Of a stretch of DNA of 64,000 bases, positions 15,303 to 27,068 are shown piece after piece. The notes beneath the pieces are model-generated. The model was not told the DNA's origin and did no database searches. It saw only the letters and a list, made by a program, of their open reading frames with translations. The translations under genes and the position numbers were made by a program. Where the stretch lies: positions 1-64,000 of the forward strand of contig CAVVJO010000019.1 in NCBI GenBank assembly GCA_963748545.1, written 5' to 3'. The stretch is from Roseiarcus sp963748545 (GTDB lineage: Bacteria; Pseudomonadota; Alphaproteobacteria; Rhizobiales; Beijerinckiaceae). Position 1 is the stretch's first letter. Every line of letters starts with the position of its first letter.

Positions 15303-16603
15303 TGGCCGACCGCGTTCATTTTCTCGACGCGGCGTCTCGCATCGGACGGCGGCTCTGCCGCGACGCGGTCTGGCATGAGGGCCGCTGCAACTGGCTCGGC
15401 TGGGCGATGGAGCCTCACGGCGGCCAATGGATCAGCGTCTATCGAGCCATGGGCGTGTCGGTATACGACGGCGCGGCGGGGATCGGGCTGTTCCTGGCTT
15501 ATCTGGCGCGGCCGAGCGATGACAACGTGATCGCGACGACGGCGGTCGGGGCCCTGGCGCAGGCGCTCACTGCGGTCGAAGACTTGGGAGCAGCCGGCGA
15601 ATACGGATTCTACTCCGGGCTGTCTGGAATCGCGCAGGGCTGCGTTAGGGCGGGAACGGCCCTCGGACGGGAGGATCTTGTCGAACGGGGGCGCGCCGCG
15701 ATGCTCGCCTGCACGAAAATGGCGCCGAAAGCGGAGCGGCTGGACATCATCAACGGCAGCGCGGGCCTGATTCCCGCCCTCGTCGAGGCGGGCGAGCGTT
15801 TTGGCCGAGAGGAATTCATCGATGCGGCCGTTCGCCACGGCGAGCATCTTGTGGGCGTCGCGGCGCGAACCGAGCGGGGGTGGTCATGGGACACTTTCGC
15901 CACGCCCGGCGAGCCCCATCTCCTTGGATTCGCGCACGGCGTGTCGGGAATAGCCTACGCGCTCGGGCTGCTCTCGAGGGCGGCCGGACGGCGCGAATTC
16001 CTGGACGCGGCGTCCGAGGGCTTGCGTTACGAACGCGCCCATTTCCGCGCCTCGGAAGGCAACTGGCCCGATCTGCGCAGTTTCGTGCAACCGGGACCGA
16101 CCGGCGAGCCGGCGTGCATGCTGGCGTGGTGCCATGGCGCGCCCGGCATCGGGTTCGCCCGTCTCGCCCTGCATGCGCTTTTCCCGGATGACGCCTCGAT
16201 CCTCGCAGAGGCCGAGACGGCGGTGCGGACGACCGCCGCGACCTTAGGACAGGCTTCGCCCGGGACGGGCAATTTTTCGCTTTGTCACGGCGACGGGGGA
16301 AACGCCGATCTCCTGGCGCTCGCGGCCGATGTTCTGTCGCGTCCTGAACTTCGGCGCGAGGCCGAGAACGCGGCTTGCCGGGCGCTCGATCGGTTCGAAG
16401 ACACGCGAGCGCCTTGGCCTTGCGGCGTTCCTGGCGCGGGGGAATCGCCCAACCTGTTGCTTGGCCTTGCTGGAATTGGATATTTTCTTCTCCGCCTGTA
16501 CGATTCCGAGAAGATCCCGAGCGTTTTGCTGCCCTTCGCCGAGCAGCAAGCGCCCCATCGCGCAAAGGGGAAGCGCCGGGCGACCGCGCCGGCGGTCCAG
16601 TAA
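15299..16603 (+). CDS. LanC-like lanthionine cyclase
   Basis: A 434-residue LanC-family alpha/alpha-barrel protein. Repeated GxxG segments (YDGAAGIGLF, YSGLSGIAQG, IINGSAGLIP, AHGVSGIAYA, WCHGAPGIGF, CHGDGGNADL, LLGLAGIGYF) mark the toroid. The zinc ligands are present: Cys278 in WCHG and Cys329-His330 in CHGDGG; His213 matches the conserved HG motif. Active LanC cyclases use this zinc to activate Cys thiols for addition to dehydro-residues. It is free-standing and translationally coupled to the HopA1-like gene. Characterised class V systems use an unrelated cyclase (LxmX), so this combination is unusual. Confidence 0.85.
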   Translation: MMADRVHFLDAASRIGRRLCRDAVWHEGRCNWLGWAMEPHGGQWISVYRAMGVSVYDGAAGIGLFLAYLARPSDDNVIATTAVGALAQALTAVEDLGAAGEYGFYSGLSGIAQGCVRAGTALGREDLVERGRAAMLACTKMAPKAERLDIINGSAGLIPALVEAGERFGREEFIDAAVRHGEHLVGVAARTERGWSWDTFATPGEPHLLGFAHGVSGIAYALGLLSRAAGRREFLDAASEGLRYERAHFRASEGNWPDLRSFVQPGPTGEPACMLAWCHGAPGIGFARLALHALFPDDASILAEAETAVRTTAATLGQASPGTGNFSLCHGDGGNADLLALAADVLSRPELRREAENAACRALDRFEDTRAPWPCGVPGAGESPNLLLGLAGIGYFLLRLYDSEKIPSVLLPFAEQQAPHRAKGKRRATAPAVQ

Positions 16604-16730
16604 GCTCCCGCCTACGCGGCAGTAACCCCTTGAAATCCTTGAGTGGCCAGACTCAAAACCGGTGTGGACGGCCCTCAAGCCGTTGAAAACACGATGGTTC
16701 GGTCAGAAAACCGCGCTCCGCGCCAGGCCG

Positions 16731-17201
16731 TCAGAGCGAGCGGGCGAGGCGGGCCGTTCCCTTGGGGCCCTTGATCACCAGGTCGCCGTTCACCAGGTCC
16801 CAGGTCGGACTGCCGATCAGGGTCGACAGGAATCCGATCTCGAGCTGCATGACGTCCTTGGGGCACTGCTTCTTGGTCAGCGCGAACGGACCGACGAGCA
16901 GGTGCTGGTCCTTGACCGGATAGAGCGTGGCGGACCAGGAATTGCAGCCGGTGAAGCCGGAGCCGCGCAGACTCCCGTCGATCTTCAGGCTGGCGTCGAG
17001 GCCGTCCGGCACGGGCTTGCCGTTGAGCTCCTTCAGCGACCAGGTCTGATCGAGCGGAAAATTCTTCTGCAGCGGGGGCAAGGGCTTCGGCGTTTTGGAG
17101 TCCTCGTCCTCCGGCCCCTTCGGCGGTCCGGCGAACGCCGGCGCGGCGGCCTGGCCTAGAAGGGCGACGGCGAGGGCGGCGGCCAACAGTGACTTCAGCA
17201 T
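16731..17201 (-). CDS. META/HslJ-domain secreted protein
   Basis: A 156-residue exported protein. The signal peptide is LKSLLAAALAVALLGQAAAP ending at AFA, followed by a Pro-rich linker and a META domain (WSLKELNGKPVPDGLDASLK, GSGFTGCNSWSATLYP, KDVMQLEIGFLSTL). META/HslJ proteins are envelope proteins linked to stress or novobiocin resistance in E. coli; the reaction is unknown. Start chosen at MLKSLLAA (17201); the frame extends upstream with a basic stretch that would spoil the signal peptide. It ends 127 bp from the RiPP cyclase, convergent with it. Confidence 0.8.
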   Translation of the reverse strand: MLKSLLAAALAVALLGQAAAPAFAGPPKGPEDEDSKTPKPLPPLQKNFPLDQTWSLKELNGKPVPDGLDASLKIDGSLRGSGFTGCNSWSATLYPVKDQHLLVGPFALTKKQCPKDVMQLEIGFLSTLIGSPTWDLVNGDLVIKGPKGTARLARSL

Positions 17202-17363
17202 GCGTTTCGACACCCTGCAATTGGGAGGCCTGGGCCCCTTTGATCTGGCGCTATATCGAGCGGCGCGCGGCCGCGCAATCCGGGCCTTGGCCAAAGAGCG
17301 TGCGTTTTTTATGGCGGTGCGCGGTCTACGATCCTAGAAGGGTCGCATCGTCGCCTGGTCGCT

Positions 17364-17813
17364 ATGAAGGGCGGGCAAGAGTTGACAAAGAAAAGTCGCA
17401 AGGCGTTCGCGTATGTGCGCGCTTTCCCGGACGAGACCGCCGAAGCTGACAAGGGCAGCGTCCAACGCCAGCGGACCGCGATCGCGGCCTACGCCAGCGC
17501 CGCCGGCCTCGAGGTCGTCGCCGAGTTTTGCGATCCGGCCGTCCTTGGCGCAGATCCCATCCCCGATCGGCCGGGTTTCGCCGAGATGCTCGCCTGGGCT
17601 GAGTTGAACAACGCAAAAACGATTATCGTGCACGACCCGGAGCACCTCGCGCGCGGCCTCATCATGCACCTCGACGGCTACGATTGGCTCAAGGAGCAGG
17701 GGATCACCGTAATCGCCGCGTCGGCTCCTGCGTATTTTCTCCGCCATTCGCCCGGCTACTTTTGCAACACTTTCGGCCGTTCTGCCCCCGGCCCGGTCCG
17801 ATCGAGCCGGTAG
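17364..17813 (+). CDS. Resolvase-like protein lacking catalytic Ser
   Basis: A 149-residue protein matching the serine-recombinase N-terminal domain (AFAYVRAFPDETAEADKGSV then QRQRTAIAAYASAAGLEVVA, IPDRPGFAEMLAWAELNNAK). The usual YxRVSTxxQ motif reads YVRAFPDET: the catalytic Ser is Phe. The C-terminal helix E and DNA-binding domain are also missing, the tail reading RHSPGYFCNTFGRSAPGP. It is therefore unlikely to recombine DNA and may be a regulatory or vestigial protein. No mobile element boundaries are seen around it. Confidence 0.7.
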   Translation: MKGGQELTKKSRKAFAYVRAFPDETAEADKGSVQRQRTAIAAYASAAGLEVVAEFCDPAVLGADPIPDRPGFAEMLAWAELNNAKTIIVHDPEHLARGLIMHLDGYDWLKEQGITVIAASAPAYFLRHSPGYFCNTFGRSAPGPVRSSR

Positions 17814-17866
17814 GGCGGCGACCGCTCCACGGCCATGGCGCAACCCGGGCTGCGCCCTCCGTTGAT

Positions 17867-17894
17867 CTTGAAAAGCGACGCTTCCGCCCTATCT
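17867..17894 (+). promoter_or_regulatory. RpoH-type heat-shock promoter
   Basis: CTTGAA (17867-17872) and CTATCT (17889-17894) are 16 bp apart, close to the alphaproteobacterial sigma-32 pattern. The implied transcript starts near 17900, giving an 80-base leader that coincides with the ROSE-like structure. Confidence 0.5.
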
Positions 17895-17899
17895 CGACC

Positions 17900-17980
17900 G
17901 TGCGAGCTCCATGACGGAGACGCAAGCGGCTGGCGCCGCCAAACGGGGCGCCAGCCGGCATATCGCTCAATGAGGATGTG
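17900..17980 (+). promoter_or_regulatory. ROSE-like RNA thermometer
   Basis: The leader folds into a small hairpin (CTCC/GGAG, 17907-17919), a perfect 10-bp stem GGCTGGCGCC (17928-17937) / GGCGCCAGCC (17947-17956), and a last hairpin in which CATATCGCTCA (about 17959-17969) pairs with TGAGGATGTG (17971-17980). The last hairpin contains the ROSE signature UYGCU (TCGCT) pairing the AGGA ribosome site, with one bulged G. Such leaders open on heating and are typical of rhizobial small heat-shock genes. Confidence 0.7.
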
Positions 17981-18460
17981 ATGACCATGCTGAACTATGA
18001 TCTCTCCCCGTTCTATCGCTCCACCGTTGGATTCGACCGCCTGCTGTCGATGCTCGACAAGGCCGTCGGCGCCGAGCAGAACGCGCCCGCCTATCCGCCC
18101 TACAACATCGAGCGGACCGGCGAGAACGCCTACAGAATCACGCTCGCCGTCGCCGGCTTCGGCGAGAAGGAGCTTTCGGTCGAAACCCGCGAGAGCACGC
18201 TGACCGTGCGCGGCTCCAAGGAAACGACGGCCAAGGACGAGAAACGCGACATGCTCTACCAGGGCATCGCGGCTCGCGCCTTTGAGCGGCGCTTCCAGCT
18301 TGCCGACCACGTGGTCGTGAGCGGCGCGGCAAGCGAGAACGGGCTCCTGCATATCGATCTCGTCCGTGAAGTGCCCGAGGCCCAGAAGCCCCGGACGATC
18401 GCCATCAACGGCGCCGGCAAGGCCCCGAAGACGATCGAAGCTGAGAAGCACGCCGCGTAA
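17981..18460 (+). CDS. Small heat-shock protein Hsp20
   Basis: A 159-residue IbpA/Hsp20-type chaperone that holds unfolded proteins in the cytoplasm. The alpha-crystallin domain runs from about residue 33 (YPPYNIERTGENAYRITLAV) through GFGEKELSVET and ends near LLHIDLVREVPEAQKPRTIAI. The Ile-x-Ile-like C-terminal tail is RTIAIN. ATG at 17981 is preceded by AGGA; a GTG directly before it and an ATG six bases later are alternatives. Expression should be heat induced, given the promoter and thermometer upstream. Confidence 0.92.
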   Translation: MTMLNYDLSPFYRSTVGFDRLLSMLDKAVGAEQNAPAYPPYNIERTGENAYRITLAVAGFGEKELSVETRESTLTVRGSKETTAKDEKRDMLYQGIAARAFERRFQLADHVVVSGAASENGLLHIDLVREVPEAQKPRTIAINGAGKAPKTIEAEKHAA

Positions 18461-18484
18461 CGCGACTAGATCGGTCTGAACGAG

Positions 18485-18510
18485 GGGGCGTCCGCAAGGG
18501 CGCCCCTTTT
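18485..18510 (+). terminator. Terminator of hsp20
   Basis: GGGGCG (18485-18490) and CGCCCC (18501-18506) form a stem followed by TTTT, 25 bases after the hsp20 stop. Confidence 0.6.
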
Positions 18511-18570
18511 CATTGACGGGACGGCGTCCCCCTGGCCAAGACGTCGGCGCCCCAGACGCGCTCGCTCCGC

Positions 18571-19629
18571 TTAGGCCGCCCCTACGATCGCCGCGAGCCG
18601 GTCCACCTCGCTGTCCTCGGTCTCGAACGACGTGACCAGCCGCACCAGCGTTTCCCCCGGGCGGGCCGCGCGCCCGGGCGCAAGCGAGCGCGTCGTCCAC
18701 GGGTAGAATTTCGCGCCGGCGTCGCGCCAGGCCGCGACGGCGGCGTCAGGCGCCGCGACGAACACCTCGTTGGCTTGCGTCGGCCAGGCCAGCCGCACGC
18801 CCGGCGCGGCCGTCAGCCGCTCCGCCAGACGCCGCGCCGCGGCGTTCGCGCGCTCGGCGAGCTTGAGCCAGAGGCCGTCCTTGAGATAGGCCTCCATCTG
18901 CGCGCCGAGCAGGCGCCCCTTGGACAGCGTGTGGCCGCCGCGCTTGCGGATGTAGGCGAAATTCTCCGCAAGCGCGCGATCGAAGAACACCACCGCCTCG
19001 CAGGCGAGCGCGCCGTTCTTGGTCGCGCCGAAGGATAGCGCGTCGACCCCAGCCCGCCAGGTCATGTCCGCGGGAGAGGCGCCGCTGGACACGATCGCGT
19101 TGGCGAAGCGCGCCCCGTCCATGTGGGTCTTGACGCCGTCGGCGTGCGCGATCCCGCAAAGCTCGGCGACCTCGCTCAGGCTGTAGAGGGTGCCGGCCTC
19201 GGTCGCCTGCGACAGCGACAGCGCGCCGGGCTGCGGCGACTTGACGAGCCCACGGGGAAACCGCGCGAGCGCCTCCTTCAAGCCCTCAGGGGTGATCTTG
19301 CCGCCCTCCCCGGAAATCCCGACCAGCTTGGCGCCGCCGGAAAACAGCTCCGGCGCGCCGCATTCGTCGTCATGGACGTGGGACTCCTCGTGGCAGAAGA
19401 CCGCCTCCCAGGGACGGACGAGCGCGGACAGCGCCAAGGCGTTCGCCCCCGTCCCGGTCGCGACCAGGAAGGCCTCGACTTCCGTTTCGAAGACGTCGCT
19501 CAAGCTGGCGGCCGCGCGCGCCGTGAACGCGTCGGCTCCGTAGGCGGGCGCGTTGACACGCGACGACCTCGCGATCGCCTCCAAAATCTCAGGCGCGACG
19601 CCGGCGCCGTTATCGCTTGCGAAATCCAT
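18571..19629 (-). CDS. ltaE: Low-specificity threonine aldolase
   Basis: A 352-residue PLP enzyme of the threonine aldolase / beta-eliminating lyase family that splits threonine or allo-threonine into glycine and acetaldehyde. It shows the N-terminal FASDNGAGVAPEI, the cofactor-stacking CHEESHVHDDECGAPE, the Asp-containing HADGVKTHMDGARFANA and the PLP Lys204 in SFGATKNGA. ATG at 19629 is preceded by AAGGACACCGC; an upstream start in the same frame is less likely. It faces away from gltB. Confidence 0.87.
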   Translation of the reverse strand: MDFASDNGAGVAPEILEAIARSSRVNAPAYGADAFTARAAASLSDVFETEVEAFLVATGTGANALALSALVRPWEAVFCHEESHVHDDECGAPELFSGGAKLVGISGEGGKITPEGLKEALARFPRGLVKSPQPGALSLSQATEAGTLYSLSEVAELCGIAHADGVKTHMDGARFANAIVSSGASPADMTWRAGVDALSFGATKNGALACEAVVFFDRALAENFAYIRKRGGHTLSKGRLLGAQMEAYLKDGLWLKLAERANAAARRLAERLTAAPGVRLAWPTQANEVFVAAPDAAVAAWRDAGAKFYPWTTRSLAPGRAARPGETLVRLVTSFETEDSEVDRLAAIVGAA

Positions 19630-20002
19630 GCGGTGTCCTTTGCCTTGGCCGCCAAGGGCGCCGCATTTTTCGGCGCCCTTGGCCATTCAACGGCGCCTGC
19701 TGCGCCGCCCGACAAAAATTCGTCCACCTTCCGCTTGTCTCGCCGAGCCGTTTCTGGCAAGGTCCTCAATTAGGACAGTTTTGCTGACCATTTTTTGCGG
19801 CCGAGGCGCGAGGCTCGCCGCGATCAGACGGACGAGGCCACGGCGTTGTCGAATCGAACGACAAAAGCGGATATAAAAACGTCCGACGCGTGACGCCTCC
19901 CGGCTGCGCGCGCCGCAGCCCCTGCTAGTCCACGAAACGCCCTCAACTTTGGAATGACAGTTGCATATAGGCGGCGACTGTGCCCCGGGGAGCAGAACGA
20001 AA
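19630..20002. other. Intergenic region, ltaE/gltB divergent
   Basis: A 373-bp gap that should hold the promoters of both divergent genes. I see no gene, tRNA or clear palindrome. An AT-rich ATATAAAAACG at about 19871 could be part of a promoter for gltB. Confidence 0.3.
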
Positions 20003-24713
<4,711 letters not shown>

Positions 24714-24826
24714 AGCGAGAGTAGGGCGAGGGTCTAGCGGACCCGACAGTTTGTGGTTTGGTCGGAGCCGCGTGACGACGGATCGCGCGAGGCGGCGGCC
24801 TTGAGGGCTTGGGGCAAGGACGAGGT

Positions 24827-26245
24827 ATGGGCAAGGTAACGGGCTTTATGGAAATCGATCGCGCAGATCGGCGCTATGCGCCCGCCTCCGACCGAATTCG
24901 CCATTATCGCGAATTCGTCCTCCCCCTATCCGAAGAGGCGACCCGCAATCAGGCGGCGCGCTGCATGAACTGCGGCATCCCCTATTGTCACAACGGCTGC
25001 CCGGTGAACAACCAGATCCCCGACTGGAACGACCTCGCCTATCGCGGCGAATGGGAAGAAGCCGCGCGCAATCTTCTCTCGACCAACAATTTTCCGGAAT
25101 TCACGGGCCGCGTGTGCCCTGCCCCGTGCGAGGCGTCCTGCACGCTCAACATCCAGGACACGCCGGTCACCATCAAGACGATCGAATGCGCGATCATCGA
25201 CCGCGCCTTCGCCGAAGGCTGGGTCAAGCCTGAGCCGCCGTCGCAGAAGACTGGCAAGTCGGTCGCCGTCGTCGGGTCGGGTCCGGCCGGCCTCGCCTGC
25301 GCTCAGCAGCTCGCTCGCGCCGGCCACGACGTCCACGTCTACGAAAAGAACGCCAAGGCCGGCGGGCTCCTTCGCTACGGCATCCCGGACTTCAAGCTCG
25401 AGAAGCGCCATGTCGAGCGGCGCATCGAGCAGATGGAGGGCGAAGGCGTCACGTTCCATTATAACGCGCACGTCGGCCAGACGATCAGCGCCAAGGAAAT
25501 TCTCGAGCGCCACGACGCCATTGCGCTCGCGGGCGGGGCGGAGGCCTCCCGCGATCTCCCGGTTCCGGGGCGCGATCTGGGCGGCGTCCACTTCGCAATG
25601 GACTTCTTGCCGCAGCAGAACCGCCGGGTGTCCGGCGAGCCGGTCGGGACCAACCAGCCGATTTTGGCGGCCGGCAAGCATGTGGTGGTGATCGGCGGCG
25701 GCGACACCGGCTCCGACTGCATTGGCACCTCGATCCGCCAGGGCGCGCTCAAGGTGACGCAGCTCGAAATCCTGCCCATTCCGCCCAAGCAGGAGGACAA
25801 GCTGTTAACCTGGCCCAACTGGCCGCTGAAGCTCCGGACGTCGTCGAGCCACGAGGAAGGCGCCGAGCGCGAATTCGCCGTGACGACGATGGCGTTCGAG
25901 GGCGAGAACGGCGTGGTGACGGGCTTGAAGTGCTGCCGCGTGGACGAGAAGCTGAAGCCGGTGGCTGGCGCCGAGTTCACGATCAAAGCCGACCTCGTTC
26001 TCCTGGCGATGGGTTTTGTCTCTCCCGTGAAGGAAGGCCTGCTCGCCGAGCTCGGCGTCGCGCTCGACAAGCGCGGCAATGTCGCCGCCGACACGGCGGC
26101 TTATGCGACTTCGCTGCCCAAGGTGTTCGCCTGCGGCGACATGCGCCGCGGCCAGTCGCTGGTTGTCTGGGCGATCCGCGAAGGCCGCCAATGCGCCGCC
26201 GCGATCGACGAGGCGCTGATGGGCGCGACGACGCTCCCAAGGTAG
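24827..26245 (+). CDS. gltD: Glutamate synthase small subunit
   Basis: NADPH-GOGAT beta subunit, 472 residues, passing electrons from NADPH through FAD and 4Fe-4S clusters to GltB. It has the N-terminal cysteine clusters CMNCGIPYCHNGCPVNN and CPAPCEASC, the FAD site VAVVGSGPAGLACAQQLARA, the NADPH site HVVVIGGGDTGSDCIGTS and the C-terminal KVFACGDMRRGQSLVVWAI. ATG at 24827 (MGKVTGFMEI) is preceded by AAGGACGAGGT. It is in tandem with gltB and surely co-expressed. Confidence 0.94.
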   Translation: MGKVTGFMEIDRADRRYAPASDRIRHYREFVLPLSEEATRNQAARCMNCGIPYCHNGCPVNNQIPDWNDLAYRGEWEEAARNLLSTNNFPEFTGRVCPAPCEASCTLNIQDTPVTIKTIECAIIDRAFAEGWVKPEPPSQKTGKSVAVVGSGPAGLACAQQLARAGHDVHVYEKNAKAGGLLRYGIPDFKLEKRHVERRIEQMEGEGVTFHYNAHVGQTISAKEILERHDAIALAGGAEASRDLPVPGRDLGGVHFAMDFLPQQNRRVSGEPVGTNQPILAAGKHVVVIGGGDTGSDCIGTSIRQGALKVTQLEILPIPPKQEDKLLTWPNWPLKLRTSSSHEEGAEREFAVTTMAFEGENGVVTGLKCCRVDEKLKPVAGAEFTIKADLVLLAMGFVSPVKEGLLAELGVALDKRGNVAADTAAYATSLPKVFACGDMRRGQSLVVWAIREGRQCAAAIDEALMGATTLPR

Positions 26246-26261
26246 AGAAGTGCGCCTGCTC

Positions 26262-26280
26262 CTCTCCCCGATCGGGAGAG
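26262..26280 (+). terminator. Hairpin after gltD
   Basis: CTCTCCC (26262-26268) and GGGAGAG (26274-26280) form a 7-bp stem with a CGATC loop 16 bases after the gltD stop. No T-run follows, so it may be a message-stabilising or Rho-assisted end. Confidence 0.4.
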
Positions 26281-26389
26281 AGGCCGTTCAAGGGACCGAC
26301 GAGTTGGTCGGGGGCGCCCTCGCCGGGAGCCAGCGTCCCTCGCCAAAACGTATGCGCTCGCCTTCCAGCCGAAAGCTTGCGGCATTGGC

Positions 26390-26418
26390 TTGACGAGCCA
26401 AACCTTGTTCTATATATG
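26390..26418 (+). promoter_or_regulatory. Sigma-70-like promoter in gene-free DNA
   Basis: TTGACG (26390-26395) and TATATG (26413-26418) are separated by exactly 17 bp. No convincing protein gene follows on this strand before ctrA, which is transcribed the other way, so it may drive a small RNA. Confidence 0.45.
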
Positions 26419-26423
26419 TTCTC

Positions 26424-26545
26424 GTGGTCGCTTCCTTCCCTTTCGGGGCCGGGGAGGTGTGCGGACCGGGGCTTTGTAGAAATGAGCTGTTGGTTTGGCT
26501 CAACGCTTTGGAATAACAGGAAACGGCAAGGGGTCCGCTCTTGAC
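26424..26545 (+). ncRNA. Candidate small RNA with 20-codon ORF
   Basis: Downstream of the promoter-like element, GCGGACC at about 26461 pairs with GGTCCGC at about 26535. The stem extends inward by CTTTG/CAAGG and encloses about 50 bases. A 20-codon frame inside it encodes MSCWFGSTLWNNRKRQGVRS, without a clear ribosome site. I do not recognise a known RNA family and no T-run ends it. Confidence 0.3.
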
Positions 26546-26796
26546 GGGAGTTGGCATGGATTTGGGCTCGCCACCCTTCCCGCTCAGCGGTGGCCCTCTT
26601 GCCGTCGCCATCCGCGCTGGGCATAGCCGAGGCGATCGGAGCGACTGCGGACGAGGCCCTGCTTGCGCTCTCCCCCGTCGGTGTGGCCGGACGTCCTTGG
26701 ACGCACTGTCCGTTCGCCTGAACCGGCGAACCGGGCTCGGCCTCCGGCCACGGCCGGGCGCCATCCCGCCATCCGCCCGGAATATCTCTCGCAACT

Positions 26797-26816
26797 CCTT
26801 GGAAAGGCTCAAAACC
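26797..26816 (+). repeat. Dispersed 20-bp repeat, copy A
   Basis: CCTTGGAAAGGCTCAAAACC. Near-identical copies lie at 27023-27041 and, inverted, at 32363-32381, always in intergenic DNA. Confidence 0.65.
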
Positions 26817-26864
26817 GGCGCGGGATCTTCGGATCGGTCGGTCGCCCTGAGGGCCAATGTTGCT

Positions 26865-26976
26865 ATGCCCGCGAAAGCGGGCATTCAGAGCACTGGGAAG
26901 TATGGGGAGATTCTGGCGCCGTTGCGCCGCTCGCGGTGGGACGAGGCTCTGAATCGCACTTTCGTCGGGATGACAG
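26865..26976. repeat. Palindromic intergenic repeat
   Basis: It begins with ATGCCCGC-GAAA-GCGGGCAT (26865-26884) followed by TCAGAGCACTGGG and, about 70 bases on, CTTTCGTCGGGATGACAGG. This resembles a widespread proteobacterial intergenic repeat whose false translation reads MPAKAGIQ...MTG. Confidence 0.5.
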
Positions 26977-27022
26977 GGGGCTCTTGGCCCGAACGGCGGG
27001 CCGGAAAATTCCGCCGCAAACG

Positions 27023-27041
27023 CTTGGAAAGGCTTAAAACC
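27023..27041 (+). repeat. Dispersed 20-bp repeat, copy B
   Basis: CTTGGAAAGGCTTAAAACC, one change from copy A, 28 bp past the ctrA stop on the far side. Similarity to the copy at 32363 extends to a following GGATTC. Confidence 0.6.
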
Positions 27042-27068
27042 GACTCGGGATTCCGGGCTGCCGCGACC

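Larger units (their letters stand above)
26246..27068. other. Repeat-rich intergenic region
   Basis: An 823-bp stretch without a convincing gene. In order it holds a terminator-like hairpin for gltD, a promoter-like element with a possible small RNA, a dispersed 20-bp repeat, a palindromic repeat with a GAAA loop and a second copy of the dispersed repeat. Long frames here on either strand have atypical Pro/Arg/Ser-rich composition and I reject them as genes. Confidence 0.6.

Noticed and set aside
17814..17900. Continuation of the resolvase-like gene in another frame
   Set aside because: The alternative frame (PATFATLSAVLPPARSD) does not resemble the expected recombinase helix, so I did not call a frameshift there.
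26424..26545. 6S, SRP or tmRNA gene
   Set aside because: The closing stem and internal sequence do not show the hallmark motifs of these RNAs that I can recall.
26288..26884. 198-codon minus-strand frame beginning MPAFAGIATLALRATD
   Set aside because: Its N-terminus is the familiar false translation of an intergenic palindromic repeat; the rest is Arg/Pro/Ser-rich and without family motifs.
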